From: Holophagales bacterium
Lineage (GTDB): Bacteria > Acidobacteriota > Thermoanaerobaculia > UBA5066
Assembly: GCA_016719485.1 (NCBI GenBank)
Contig: JADJZB010000014.1
Coordinates: 1 to 29,036, forward strand
Direction of reading: 5' to 3'
DNA length: 29,036 nucleotides
Numbering within the stretch: the first letter of the stretch is position 1; every line of letters starts with the position of its first letter. Shown here piece after piece: positions 1 to 8,815 of the stretch. The notes beneath the pieces are model-generated. The model made no database searches and was not told where the DNA came from. It saw only the letters and a list, made by a program, of their open reading frames with translations. The translations under genes were made by a program, and so were the position numbers.

Positions 1-1
1 C

Positions 2-505
2 CTCCAGCAGTCGGTGACCTACATCCCGACGACGTCCGGCCTCCTGGAAGCCGACTGCAGCGTCATGCCGGTCACGATGTTCGACCGACCACAAGGCCGA
101 CACGATCGAGCGGATCGTCGACGAGGTGAAGCGCTTCGAGGCCGACCACGGCCACCCCGACGGGAAGTTCGGCTCGCAACCGGCAACGTCGGGGTGATGG
201 CCGCGACGAACGAGGTCGTCTCCGCGGCCGAGTTCCCGATTTGTCTCCGGTCTACGGGGCCGTCATCGTCCCTCTGCCTCGTCACGTTCGGTCCCTCCGT
301 GGGACCCTCATCCTCGTCCCGCCCGCCCTCGTCTCGCTCCTCGCCTACGCGCTCGCGGGCGGATGAAGATCGGCCTGAGGTCAGCACTCTCCCCGTCGTC
401 GCGCTCGGCGTCGGCGTCGGCGTCGACTACGGCATCTACATCTCGCCCGCTTCCGCACGTTGTACAAGGAAGGTGTCCCGCTGACCGAGGCATACCGGGC
501 CCTCC
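2..505 (+). pseudogene. RND-superfamily exporter (COG1033/MMPL-like) remnant, cut by the window edge
   Basis: Translating the three plus frames piecewise gives a continuous exporter fragment. It reads a TYIPTTSGLLEAD stretch, then an ATNEVVSAAEF segment, a hydrophobic helix ending near CLVTF, and the hallmark helix VVALGVGVGVDYGIYI followed by RFRTLYKEG. In the predicted RND exporters of COG1033 this glycine-rich helix with the embedded Asp belongs to the proton-relay membrane domain. The reading frame changes at about nt 80-100, 180-190, 240-290 and 440, so no continuous protein is made from this sequence. The remnant stops abruptly where a helicase reading frame begins (about nt 505), with no room for the remaining transmembrane helices. 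It is either a decayed gene truncated by the neighbouring insertion or a real gene damaged by sequencing errors plus a deletion. I am confident of the family, not of the cause. Confidence 0.7.
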
Positions 506-3500
506 GGCGGGCCGTCGCGGCGCTCCACCTCCGGGGCGTCTCGGAACGCCGGGTCACCGACGACGAGGCGCCGCAGCTCCTGGCCCGCGCCGTCGGCGCG
601 GAAATCCAGCGAGTCCTGGAGGAGATCCGGGGCGAGGAGGCCGGCCCGGAGAGGATTGCTCTCTGCAACGACCTCCTGGAACGGCTCTTCTCGCGAACCT
701 CTTCGGCTCTGGAGGAGGTGCGTCTCGGGCAGGGCTCGAGTCCCCGCCCGTCTTCTCGAGGCCGTCTATCCCTCCCGCCGCCCCGCCCCGGCCCGCAACG
801 CCTCTCGGGCGGACGAGTCTCCTCACCGGGGCTCGGCGGGACCCCCGGTTCGGGGCCGAGCTCATTGCCGAGATCCCGACGGCCGACCGCGTCGACGCGA
901 TCGTCGCGTTCGTCACCTGGCGCGGGTGGCAGCAGTTGCGCGAGACGCTCGAGACTTTCGCCGCCGCCCACCGGTCCTTCCGGCTCCTGACGACGGTCTA
1001 CATGGGCGCTTCCGACCCGGCGGCACTGGAGGCGCTCGCACGCCTCCCCGGCGTCGAGGTGAGGATCTCGTACGACACCCGGCGCACGCGCCTCCACGCC
1101 AAGGCGTGGCTCTTCCACCGCGAGACGGGCCTCAGCACGGCCTACGTCGGCTCGGCCAACCTCTCCGCCGCGGCCCTCGGCGACGGTCTCGAGTGGACGG
1201 TCAAGCTCTCCGAGAAGAGTGACCCGGACACGATCGAGAAGTTCCGCGGGGAGTTCGAGACGCTCTGGGCTAACGCGGAGTTCGAACGGCTCCACCCGAA
1301 TGACGCCCCCGGGCAGAAGAGGCTCCGGGAGGCCCTCGGCGCCGCCTCGGATCGAAGCGAGACCCCGAGGTTCTTCTTCGATCTCCGTCCCCACCCCTTC
1401 CAGGAGGAGATCCTCGAGGACCTCCGTCGCGAGCGGGGAAGAGCACGGGCCGCCATCGCAACCTCGTCGTCGCCGCGACGGGGACCGGCAAGACCATCGT
1501 CGCCGCCTTCGACTACCGGCGCTTTGCCGCGTCCGCCGGCGGACGGCCCCGCCTTCTCTTCGTGGCGCACCGGGACGAGATCCTCGAGCAGGCCCGCTTC
1601 GCCTTCCGCAACGTCCTGCGCGACGGGTCCTTCGGCGAGCGCCTCGGCGGGGGAAACGAGCCGGCCTCCGTCGACCACCTCTTCGCCAGCGTCCAGTCGT
1701 TCAACTCGCGGGGGCTCCTCGCGCGCCACGGCCCCGACTACTGGGACTACGCCGTCGTCGACGAGATCCACCGCGGCGCCGCCGACAGCTACCAGCCCAT
1801 CCTGGACCATCTCCGGCCCCGGATCCTCCTCGGTCTTACGGCTACCCCGGAGAGGACCGACCAGAAGGACATCCTCCACTGGTTCGGGGGCCGGCCCGCG
1901 GCCGAGATCCGGCTCTGGGACGCCCTCGACAAGCGCCTCCTCGCGCCGTTCGACTACTTCGGCATCGCCGACGGGACCGACCTGACGACCGTCGGCTGGT
2001 CCCGCAAGGGATACGACGTCGACGGCCTGACGAACCTCTACACGAGCAACGACCTGCGCGTCCGGACGATCCTCAACGAGTTCGGCGAGAAGCACGGCAA
2101 CCCGCGCACGGCCCGGGCCCTCGGGTTCTGCGTCAGCGTGGCCCACGCCGACTTCATGGCCCGCAAGTTCAACGAGGCGGGTATCCCGGCGCTCTCCGTC
2201 CACGCCGGCGTCCCGGACGAGGTGCGTTTCTCCGCCCCGGCTCGCCTCGTGAGCCGCGAGGTCAACGTCCTCTTCACCTGCGACCTCTACAACGAGGGCG
2301 TCGACCTCCCCGACGTCGACACGCTCCTCCTTCTCCGCCCGACGGAGAGCGCGCTCCTCTTCCAGCAGCAGCTCGGCCGCGGCCTGCGCCTCGCGCCGGG
2401 GAAGTCGTCCGTCCTCGTCCTCGACTTCATCGGCCAGCACCGGCGGGAGTTCCGCTTCGAGGAACGGCTCTGGGTCCTGACGGGCCTGACGCGCCGCCGC
2501 CTCGTCGAGGACGTCGAGCGAGGCTTCCCGCTCCTCCCACCCGGTTGCAGCCTCCGCCTCGACAAGGTGTCACGGTCGCTCGTCCTCGAGAACCTCCGGA
2601 GCGCGCTCGCGACGAACGTCGCGGGCCTCAGGGCCGATCTCCTCCGCTGGCCCGGTGGCGCGGAAACGACCCTCCGCCAGTTCCTCGACGAGTCCCGCCG
2701 CCCCGTCGACGACGTCTATGCGAAGCCGGTCGGCGGCTGGACGGCCTTGCGCCGGCGGGCGGGCTTCCTCGCGGAGCCAACCCCGGCCGGTGAGGCCCTC
2801 CTCAACGCCCGCATGGAGCGCCTCCTCCACGTCTCCGACCGCCTCCGGCAGGAGAACTGGCAGCACCTCTGGAAAACCGCATCCGCCGACGGCGGCCCAT
2901 CCTCCCCGGACGACGACCGACTCCTCGCCATGCTCGCGGGTCTCCTCTGGGACTACGACTCGCGCCCGCGTTTGCGCTCGGCCGTCCTCGGGGCGCTGGC
3001 CGCGAATGCCGAACTCGCAAGCGAATTCGAGCAGCTCGCCGAGCTCGTCACCGCCACCCGTCCCCACGGCACCTCGATCCGGCCCGAGCCTACCTGGCCG
3101 CTCCTCCTCCACCACTCCTACACGAGCGACGAGATCCTCGCCGGCACGGGCGATTCGACTCTCGAGGCCCCCCGCAAGCTGGCCGGCACTGGCGTGCGCT
3201 TCCTCCGCGACCAGAACGCGGACCTCTTCTTCGTGACGATCAACAAGTCCGAGAAGCTCTTCTCGTCGTCCACTCGCTACGCCGACTACGCCGTCAGCCC
3301 CACCGAGTTCCACTGGCAGTCGCAGAGCACAACGCCCGAGGACTCCCCTACCGGCAAGCGCTACCGCGACGGCAACGCCCAAGGCCACAGGGTCTTTCTC
3401 TTCGTCCGCGAGAACCGCGACACCGACCTCGGGACGACCGCCCCGTTCGTCTTCCTCGGCCCCGCACGCTACGTGCGTCATCACGGGTCCCGGCCGATGA

Positions 3501-3574
3501 GCATCACCTGGCGGCTCGACCACGCCATCCCGCCCCGCTACGTCGACCCGTTCTCCTCGTTCCGGGCGGCGTAG
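460..3574 (+). CDS. PLD-nuclease / DEAD-box helicase / DUF3427 protein (frameshifted)
   Basis: This is a large ATP-dependent DNA helicase-nuclease of the PLD-SF2-DUF3427 architecture, probably used in DNA repair or defence. The parts occur in the usual order. A helical N-terminal region (about nt 505-690) is followed by a PLD-like domain with the H-x-K motif in LHAKAWLF (near 1095-1115) and GSANLS (near 1150). The helicase core has Walker A ATGTGKT (near 1477-1497), the Walker B/DEAH equivalent VDEIH (near 1756), motif III in TATPE (near 1840) and motif VI QQQLGRGLR (near 2365). The C-terminal DUF3427 domain (about 3190-3570) includes SPTEFHWQSQ and APFVFLGPARYV. One base is missing near the GGGG run at 1435-1438 (frame change just before Walker A), and another shift lies between 680 and 760. 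From the GTG at 1562 to the stop the frame is clean. The 5' end is merged with the exporter remnant and the true start is uncertain. Confidence 0.85.
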
Positions 3575-3713
3575 GGACGGCGCCGACTGCCACGACCGCG
3601 GGCCCCGGGGACCGAGGCGAGCGTCGTCTCGCCGGGCTTCGCGTTGACCAGCACTTCCGCGCGCCGGCGACAGAGCCCTTGTGTTATAGAGAATCGGCGC
3701 TCAGACTTCCGAT

Positions 3714-4879
3714 ATGCATGGTTACGTCTCCCGCGAAACCGAGAAGGACGTTCTCCTCCGGCTCCGGAGGAGTCCCGTCGTCGCCATCGTCGGCCCGCGG
3801 CAGTGCGGTAAGACGACGCTCGCGAAGAGGGTCCTGTCTCATCTGCCGAAGTCGCTCTACGTCGACCTCGAGCGGCCTTCGGACGCGGCGAAGCTGACCG
3901 ACCCGGAGGCGTTCTTCGCCCTCCACGCCGGCGAGACGGTCTGCCTCGACGAGATCCAGCGGGTCCCCGACCTGTTCCCGGTCCTCCGCTCCGTCGTCGA
4001 TTCGCAGGATCGGAACGGCCAGGTGCTCGTCCTGGGCTCGGCCTCTCCGGACCTCCTGCGCCAGAGTTCCGAGACGCTCGCCGGGCGCGTCACGTTCGTC
4101 GAGCTGACCCCGTTCCTCCTGCCCGAGCTGTCTGGCGCCGGGATCGACGAGGCACTGGCAACCACGTGGCTCCGCGGTGGCTTCCGAGGAGCGTGCTCGC
4201 CGCGACGGACGAGGAGAGCTTCGCCTGGCGCGAGGACTTCGTCCGGACCTTCCTCGAGCGGGACGTGCGAGACGTCCGCGCGCGTGGACGTTCCCCGGCT
4301 CGCGCGCCTCTGGCGGATGTGCGCCCACGAGCACGGGCAGACCCTGAACTCCGCCCGGCTCGGGTCGGCGCTCGGAGTCAGCGCCCCACCGTTCGCGCCT
4401 GGCTCGAGCTCCTCGAGGGGACCTTCATGCTCCGCCTGCTGCCTCCTCTCGAGGCGAATCTCGGCAAGCGGCTCGTGAAGTCCCCGAGGGTCTTCCTCCG
4501 CGACACCGGGGTCCTCCACGCGCTCCTCGGGATCGTCACCCCCGACGACCTCCTCGGACACCCGGTAAGGGGCGCTTCGTGGGAGAGCCTCGTCCTCGAG
4601 AACATCCTCGGAGCCTTCCCCGGCTGGCGGGCCTCTTTCTTCCGGACGAGCGCCGGGGCCGAGCTCGACCTCGTCCTGGAAAAGGGAAAGCGCCGGATCG
4701 CCGTCGAGTGCAAGGCGTCGTCCGCTCCGACGGTGACCCGCGGCTTCTGGTCCGCTCTCGAGGACCTCCAGATCGACGAGGCCTGGGTTGTCGCACCAAT
4801 CGCCTCGGCGTTCCCGCTCGGCTCCGGCGTCGAGGCCGTCCCTCTCGGCGATTTCCTCTCGCGCGCGCCCCGCCGCTGA
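3714..4879 (+). CDS. AAA_14 / DUF4143 family ATPase (three frameshifts)
   Basis: This is an ATPase of the AAA_14 family with a C-terminal DUF4143 domain. These proteins are common in bacteria; their substrates are mostly unknown. The ATG at 3714 gives MHGYVSRETEKDVLL. Walker A is GPRQCGKTT (residues 27-35) and Walker B is CLDEIQ with D79/E80. GSASP is sensor-like, and VELTPF is typical of the family. The DUF4143 part runs LLEGTFMLRLLPP...SPRVFLRDTGVLHALLG and ends with the ELDLVLE / IAVECKAS nuclease-like fold typical of this domain. The frame moves three times: one base lost near 4178-4186, one gained near 4272, one lost near 4385 in a CCCC run. After correction a normal-length protein of about 388 aa results, which favours sequencing error over decay. 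A weak -10-like TTATAG lies about 25 nt upstream (3684-3689). It forms no operon with the preceding helicase (139-bp gap). Confidence 0.85.
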
Positions 4880-5104
4880 GGGAGGGCGCACCCATTCGAG
4901 TCTCGATCAGCGCCGAGATGGTGCGGACCAACCTCGAGTCGGCTGGGACAGCTGGCTCCGGGGGGCTGGGAGGAGGGGACTTCGATTTCGCCGAGGTGCT
5001 CGTCGGGTTCGAGCGATCGCCTTTTCCACACGTCCACTTCGAGCGGATCGCAGAGGGCCTCGACACTTCCAATCGCGAACGCCTCGCCGAGGGGTTCCTC
5101 GACG

Positions 5105-5419
5105 TCACTCGGCGTCGTCGTCCGGCGGGATGATCTCGATCCGCTTCCAGACGCCCTCTTCGCTCCCGCACAGCGCGTAGATCGGACGGTGGCGCGGGCA
5201 GTCGTGGCTGTAGATCCGGAACGCCGGGGAAGGCGGATCGGTTCTCCGCACAGCTTCCGATACTCGGGCGGGCCGTCGAGCGCCGTGCCGACCGCGTCCG
5301 GCTCACCCTGGCGGAAGACGAGGCAGAGCCGAGGCCCCTCCTTCCCGTGCCAGCTCTCGGAGCAGTGTCGAGCAGGAAGGGCAGGTCAGCTCGGGCTCCG
5401 GCTCGTACACGTCGAACAT
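5105..5419 (-). CDS. Small CxxC protein of unknown function (frameshifted)
   Basis: A short minus-strand gene starts at the ATG at 5419 with MFDVYEPEPELTCPSCST, giving one clear CxxC pair. It then continues, after a frame change, as SWHGKEGPRLCLVFRQGEPD. After a second change it reads AFRIYSHDCPRHRPIYALCG and GVWKRIEIIPPDDDAE before a TGA at 5105-5107. The pieces form a coherent protein of about 105 aa, with a likely zinc-binding N-terminal pair and a C-terminal half containing Cys and His. I do not recognise a named family. It resembles small hypothetical proteins often seen beside toxins, but that is an impression. It lies 18 nt downstream of the addiction-module-like gene on the same strand and is probably the last cistron of the small-gene string. 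The two frame changes are near 5350-5375 and 5210-5225. Confidence 0.5.
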
Positions 5420-5437
5420 CCCCGTCTCTTCATTCCT

Positions 5438-5893
5438 CTACACGCCGGCGCGCCGCGCGGCCCGAGCCGCTGCGAGCCACCGGGCGGAGTCCTCGAGCCA
5501 GACCTTGGGATGCTGCGACGTGCCTGACGCCCGCTCCCGGCGCAGGTAGCTCCCTGCAAGCCGCAGTCGCTCGTCGGCCGGCAATGCCTGACAGGCGTCA
5601 ATCACGTCGCGCACGGGCAGGACGAGGCCGTCGACCTCCACGGGCGGCTGGGGCGGTGGCGGTCTTCTCAGTATCGCGCGGACTCTCGCGAAGACGTCGT
5701 CCGCCGGTATGAGCCGGGACGGGTCGGTCTCCCTCATCCTTCTCTCGACCTCTACCAGCCACGCCGCCTCTATCTCCGGATCGTTTTCGGCCGGGAGGTC
5801 CTGCAGGAGCAGCTCGAAGAGGAGCTCCCACGTCTCCGCGGGCAGCTTCAGGGCGGCCGCGACCCAGGTCGCGGCCGGAATCGCTTCGTTCAT
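5438..5893 (-). CDS. Addiction-module-component-like protein (TIGR02574-like N-terminus)
   Basis: The 151-aa product starts at the ATG at 5893 (MNEAIPAATW). Residues 14-70 contain an LPAETWELLFELLLQDLP segment and then EIEAAWLVEVERRM...SRLIPADDVFARVRA. This order (a helix ending in LP, an E-x-x-W helix, then a short linker and 'I/V-P-x-x-x-V') matches the TIGR02574 'putative addiction module component' pattern, normally about 70-80 aa. The remaining ~75 residues (proline-rich PPPPQPP, then a second LPADERLRLAG helix) are an extension I cannot assign. The extension could be a second helical domain or a fused neighbour whose stop was lost. The start ATG overlaps the TGA (5890-5892) that would end the upstream cistron once its frameshift is corrected, implying translational coupling. 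No toxin partner of a known type follows it directly. Confidence 0.5.
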   Translation of the reverse strand: MNEAIPAATWVAAALKLPAETWELLFELLLQDLPAENDPEIEAAWLVEVERRMRETDPSRLIPADDVFARVRAILRRPPPPQPPVEVDGLVLPVRDVIDACQALPADERLRLAGSYLRRERASGTSQHPKVWLEDSARWLAAARAARRAGV

Positions 5894-6062
5894 GCCCTTT
5901 CCCCCGATCTCCCATCACCGTCGAGGCCCTGGTCCGCGCTTCGAACGCATCCGCCTCCCGGCGCATCTCCTCGAGCCTTTCCTCGACGGCTCTTGCCAGC
6001 CGGGGGTCAGCGCGCAGCTGCTCGTCCATCCAGCGCATGACCTCGGTTTTCCGCCGGCGCAC
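5890..6062 (-). CDS. Very small helical protein, operon member (frameshift near its end)
   Basis: A short reading frame begins at the GTG at 6062, 2 nt after the stop of the preceding gene. It reads VRRRKTEVMRWMDEQLRADP followed by ARAVEERLEEMRREADAFEAR. The product is highly charged and helical, with about 55-58 residues if it ends at the TGA overlapping the ATG of the next gene (5890-5892). Reaching that stop requires one frame change near 5930-5950; uncorrected, the frame runs on in a low-complexity shadow. The heptad-like E/R/L spacing suggests a coiled coil, as in many antitoxins. The segment LRADPRLARAVEERLEEMR closely resembles LADPALASAVEKRLAEMK in the gene at 8152-8646, so the two may share a small domain. 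The function is not known. Confidence 0.4.
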
Positions 6063-6064
6063 CG

Positions 6065-6413
6065 TCAGTCTCCAAACGGAACCGCGAACAGGACGTACTG
6101 CCGCGCCCTTCGCCGGCCCGGAGTAACGATCGACGTCGTCGTCCATCGCGCCGAGTACATACCGTCGAGCGCCGTCAGGCGCTCCTCGTCCTCCGGCACC
6201 TCGGCCACCATCACCCCCGGCGTGGCCCACCCGGACGGCCACGGCCTCGAGATGCATCGGGACACCGTTCACGCGCAGGGTGCAGCGGAGCAGCCCGCCG
6301 TCCCGCCTCTCGTCGCGCCAGAGCGCCGGGTCGATGTCCACGCGAGCCTCGGCGTCGCACAGGGGCTCCGCCTGCCCACGCGGTCGGCTCGGCCCAGTGG
6401 TCGGTCTCCTCAT
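6065..6413 (-). CDS. Hypothetical small protein, ATGA-coupled (frameshifted)
   Basis: The start is the ATG at 6413, which overlaps the TGA of the upstream gene (ATGA). The N-terminal half reads MRRPTTGPSRPRGQAEP and then VDIDPALWRD and LRCTLRVNGVPMHLEAVAVRV. A one-base frame change near 6225-6240 leads to the C-terminal half GWATPGVMVAEVPEDEERL and TALDGMYSARW, ending YVLFAVPFGD at 6065. Corrected, this is a compact ~116-aa soluble protein with alternating beta-type segments. I do not recognise the family. Its position in a tightly overlapping string with DUF433 and antitoxin-like genes suggests it belongs to the same mobile small-gene cluster. Confidence 0.45.
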
Positions 6414-6634
6414 CCCTCCACCTCCCGCACCGCCCGCCTCCCGATCGTCCGGAACAGGCGGCGAACACGGAGGAAGTCCCGCAGCGCAAGCGCCGCCTCG
6501 AATCGGGACCCGACCTTCAGCCACTTCCGGTAGGAGTCGAGTCGCTCATCGCAGAAGACGTCGAGCGCTTCCTCCGGGTCGTAGAGCTCCCCGGCCGTCA
6601 GACGGAGGACGAGCATCGGATCACTCACGACCAC
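6410..6634 (-). CDS. Hypothetical 72-74 aa protein downstream of DUF433 gene
   Basis: The reading frame opens at GTG 6634 or, equally plausible, GTG 6628 (VSDPMLVLRLTAGELYDPEE). It continues through DERLDSYRKWLKVGSRFEAA and LALRDFLRVRRLFRTIG to a TGA at 6410-6412. The composition is that of a small soluble helical protein. The start overlaps the DUF433 stop by several bases and the stop overlaps the next start (ATGA), so it sits in the middle of a coupled operon. DUF433 genes are commonly paired with a DUF5615 PIN-like toxin, but this product lacks the N-terminal DENL-type motif of that family. It is therefore not an obvious partner toxin. Confidence 0.5.
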   Translation of the reverse strand: MVVSDPMLVLRLTAGELYDPEEALDVFCDERLDSYRKWLKVGSRFEAALALRDFLRVRRLFRTIGRRAVREVEG

Positions 6635-6875
6635 GACCTCCGCGGACGGCCGCTCTCTGGCCCTTTCCTCGGTATCCCACGGCCCACTGCTCGACGGCCC
6701 GGATGCCCTTGGCGTCGAGGCGTGGACAGAGCTCCAGCGCCTCGGCCTCGGAGTACCCGCTGGCGAGATGGCCCGCGATCGTCGCCACTGTCACGCGCAT
6801 CCCTCGGATGCAGGGTTTCCCGCCCATGAGTCGGGGATCGACCGTGATGCGCGTGCCCTTCGCCTTGCGCCTCAC
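6621..6875 (-). CDS. DUF433 domain protein (antitoxin-type)
   Basis: This is an 84-aa protein if started at GTG 6875 (VRRKAKGTRITVDPRLMGGK). The signature ITVDPRLMGGKPCIRGMRVTV is a clear DUF433 motif: I-x-x-D-P-x-x-x-G-G-K-P-x-I-x-G-x-R. It is followed by HLASGYSEAEALELCPRLDA, the second conserved helix pair. DUF433 proteins carry a small helix-turn-helix-like fold and usually act as the antitoxin, and probably repressor, of PIN-like (DUF5615) toxins. The open frame extends 5' to 7082, but the extra part has no family similarity and unusual composition, so the internal GTG is preferred. It overlaps the following gene by several bases. No DUF5615 gene is visible next to it, so the pair is incomplete or its toxin is unrecognised. 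Confidence 0.75.
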   Translation of the reverse strand: MRRKAKGTRITVDPRLMGGKPCIRGMRVTVATIAGHLASGYSEAEALELCPRLDAKGIRAVEQWAVGYRGKGQRAAVRGGRGRE

Positions 6876-7141
6876 GGTCGCCTCGGGACGACCCCTGAAA
6901 GAGAGGTTCGACGAAGCCCGCCGAGAAAGAAATAGCCCCACTCGAGGCCTCTCGGCGTGTCGGGTGGGGAGCAAGTGCTGGTGCCAGGTTAGGTCCGATT
7001 CGTCCGGTCGGAGGCACGGCCCTGACTTGCGTCTGCTGGTTCGCCGGAGCCGTTTCGGGTTTTCGCAGCCTCTCGCCCACACCTTCGGCCGACTCGGGGA
7101 CTCGCCGTCCGCCCCGTGCGCAACGGCTCCGCGATAGCGAA

Positions 7142-7393
7142 TCAGAGGCCCATCTCATCCGCAAGCTCTTCGAGGGAAATGCTCCCGAGCTCCCGAAGTG
7201 CCTCGCGGGCGGCTATGACGTCCAGCCGGTCCTCTTCGGCGTCGAGGACGTGCCGGAAGAGCGAGAGGTCCTCATCCGAGATCAGGGCCCCGACGACGCG
7301 CGCGCCCTTCTTCACGCGCACCGGATGGCCGTGAGGGGGCGCCGATTGCGACGCGCACGCCGGGCCCTTCGGGCGTTCCGTCTCCGGCGCCAC
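7142..7393 (-). CDS. Phd/YefM-like antitoxin C-terminal region
   Basis: The informative part is VKKGARVVGALISDEDL followed by FRHVLDAEEDRLDVIAARE and GSISLEELADEMGL at the stop. This is the usual layout of the C-terminal half of a Phd/YefM antitoxin: a beta strand ending 'AxLVSxEDL', an acidic helix, then 'G-x-I-x-x-E-E-L-x-x-E-x-G-L'. The N-terminal ~35 residues read from GTG 7393 look atypical and contain a PPHGHPVRV segment, so a frame change with the upstream reading frame near 7310-7390 is likely. Antitoxins of this type bind operator DNA with the N-terminal half and wrap the toxin with the C-terminal tail. No toxin gene is evident immediately downstream; the next 266 bp hold no convincing gene. 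Confidence 0.5.
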   Translation of the reverse strand: MAPETERPKGPACASQSAPPHGHPVRVKKGARVVGALISDEDLSLFRHVLDAEEDRLDVIAAREALRELGSISLEELADEMGL

Positions 7394-7595
7394 GGCTCTC
7401 CTCGAGGACCAGTCGGAGGCCCTCGGGTTCGGCGACGCATCCCAGCTTCTCGAGGCCGATCACGCCCCCGCCGCCGTCCTTGATCAGGACGACGCCCCCG
7501 CCGACCTCCTCGCAGAGGTGCTCATCCTCGGGTCTCCCGAACCAGACCGTCAGCGTGCGCGCCTCGGCATCGAGGCGGGCCCTGATCTCGTCCAC
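7394..7595 (-). CDS. DUF2283-like small protein
   Basis: Starting at GTG 7595 the product reads VDEIRARLDAEARTLTVWFG. It continues through EEVGGGVVLIKDGGGGVIGL to LEKLGCVAEPEGLRLVLEES. The pattern 'D-x-E-x-x-x-L-x-V-x-F ... E-E-V-x-x-G-V-x-L-x-x-D-x-x-G-x-V-x-G-I/L-E' is the DUF2283 fold, typically 60-80 aa and often placed near toxin-antitoxin loci. The sequence shows no stop between this domain and the antitoxin-like domain upstream (7596-7916). As read, the two are fused in one 645-nt frame ending at 7272. A lost stop or a frame change at either end of the domain is likely, and the boundaries given are those of the recognisable domain. Confidence 0.45.
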
Positions 7596-7916
7596 GGCCC
7601 TCTCCCTTTTCCTTCGTGACGGAAGCGCGGCGCGCTCGTGGTCGCCTTCTTCGAGGCCCAGCGACGCCTTCACCTCATCCCATGGGATCGTCCCCTTCCG
7701 CATCGTCTCGGCACGAGAGGCGCGGATACCCCTCAGGTCCTCATCGTCCTCGAGCTTCTCGAGGAAAAGGAGGTCCTCCACGGGGACGACCGCCACCTGT
7801 CGCCGTCCGATCCGTACTCGCACTCGCTCGCCCTGGTTCGCCTTCGCAGCGGCCCGACGCAGACCTGCCGCGAACCCGGGGTCCGGAGTGCGACGGAGCT
7901 TGCCTTCCCGTTTCAC
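7596..7916 (-). CDS. Phd/YefM-like antitoxin, GTGA-coupled
   Basis: Starts at GTG 7916, whose last bases overlap the TGA of the upstream antitoxin-like gene (GTGA). The N-terminal part is MKREGKLRRTPDPGFAAGLR. After it comes GERVRVRIGRRQVAVVPVED, then LLFLEKLEDDEDLRGIRASR and GTIPWDEVKASLGL. The second half closely follows the Phd/YefM C-terminal layout (strand 'V-A-V-V-P-V-E-D', acidic helix, 'G-T-I-P-W-D-E-V-K-A-x-L-G-L'). After that motif, where such antitoxins normally stop, the frame continues into the DUF2283-like domain. A missing stop codon or a real fusion are both possible. The toxin partner is not identified. Confidence 0.55.
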
Positions 7917-8155
7917 GAGCGTGATGCGGCGGAGGTGCCGGGACCGCCGGAGATTTCCCTATTTCGCCTCCTCGCTTCCCTCCACGCCTCGAAATCCCGC
8001 TGGACGTCTTCCTCGGTCACACCTCTGGCTTCGAGAGCACGGCGCACCTTCTCCGACGCGACGAGGAATCGTCGCCGTCGCTCCTCCATCGATTCGGCGT
8101 CGCTCGGCTCGGACGGGACGGACATTGCTTCGCGGTCGAGCCCGTTCTCGGTCAT
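7913..8155 (-). CDS. Antitoxin-like small protein with VxxDxxxWRxxRR tail
   Basis: The ATG at 8155 overlaps the stop of the upstream gene (ATGA). The product reads MTENGLDREAMSVPSEPSDA, then EERRRRFLVASEKVRRALEA, and ends with RGVTEEDVQRDFEAWREARR. This C-terminal helix matches, in pattern, the tail of the antitoxin at 13494-13760 (KGITEDEAQRGFEDFKKRRR). Such tails bind and neutralise PIN toxins, so an antitoxin role is a reasonable inference. The N-terminal half is acidic and probably disordered, with no recognisable DNA-binding fold. An upstream in-frame start at 8215 exists, but the ATGA junction makes 8155 more likely. Confidence 0.5.
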   Translation of the reverse strand: MTENGLDREAMSVPSEPSDAESMEERRRRFLVASEKVRRALEARGVTEEDVQRDFEAWREARRRNREISGGPGTSAASRS

Positions 8156-8646
8156 CCCGTTCTCCTCTTTGGCGTGCTCTTCGCGCGATTCCTGTTCGCG
8201 ACGCCTCGTTCGCACCTCGCCTCGACGAGCTCGTCGAGCCTCGCAACGTCCTCGGCCTTCATCCCGAGGCGTCGAGCCATAGCGGACGGGTTCGGGTACG
8301 GCGTAACAACGACGAACGGAGCCTGTTCCCGCCGTTTCGTGGATGTCTTTCGCCGGCTTCGGGCCTCACCATGGGGAACCGGCCCGCGGGGAGGAACTCC
8401 AACACGTTGCCGAGGGCGCCCGCTCGCTCGCGTAGCCTCGCGCCTCTGTTCGGCCTTCATCTCGGCCAGTCGCTTCTCGACCGCGCTCGCGAGGGCGGGA
8501 TCGGCCAGCACGCCCTCGAGCCACTCTGTCACCTCGGTTGCGGCTGACTTCCGGCTCTGGTTTTCGACTCCGCCTCGCCTCGAAACCGGTGCGGGAATCC
8601 GCAGCGCCCGTTTCGTCGGCTCCTTCACGACAACGGCTCCGGGCAT
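8152..8646 (-). CDS. Hypothetical 164-aa basic protein, first of the small-gene string
   Basis: The ATG at 8646 gives MPGAVVVKEPTKRALRIPAP. A helical segment EVTEWLEGVLADPALASAVE with KRLAEMKAEQRR follows. The middle is basic and low-complexity (about residues 65-110). The C-terminal part reads APFVVVTPYPNPSAMARRLG and MKAEDVARLDELVE. The 'ARRLGMKAEDVARLDELV' segment looks like a small helix-turn-helix or helical pair. The 'LADPALASAVEKRLAEMK' segment recurs in the protein at 5890-6062. The family is unknown. It ends in an ATGA overlap with the antitoxin-like gene, so both are likely co-translated. The promoter is probably within 8647-8918, which also carries the iteron array of the divergent regulator. 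Confidence 0.5.
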   Translation of the reverse strand: MPGAVVVKEPTKRALRIPAPVSRRGGVENQSRKSAATEVTEWLEGVLADPALASAVEKRLAEMKAEQRREATRASGRPRQRVGVPPRGPVPHGEARSRRKTSTKRREQAPFVVVTPYPNPSAMARRLGMKAEDVARLDELVEARCERGVANRNRAKSTPKRRTG

Positions 8647-8815
8647 CCGTCAGAGAACGCAGGCGAACGCCGTGTACACGAGCGCCTCCGCAGAGACAGC
8701 CATTTCGTCACGGTCGAAAGGCGCTCGGTCGCATCACGAAAGGACCGTGCAGGAGCCGTCGGCTCGTGCACGGAAAGCGAGAGGCGTGTGACCTTCTTCA
8801 AGGAACCCTTCACAC

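Noticed and set aside
4880..5104. A C2-domain-like minus-strand fragment (PLEVDVWKRRS, then EPDEHLGEIEV)
   Set aside because: The similarity is a short motif only. The frame has no good start, and a plus frame over the same bases looks equally plausible, so no gene is called.
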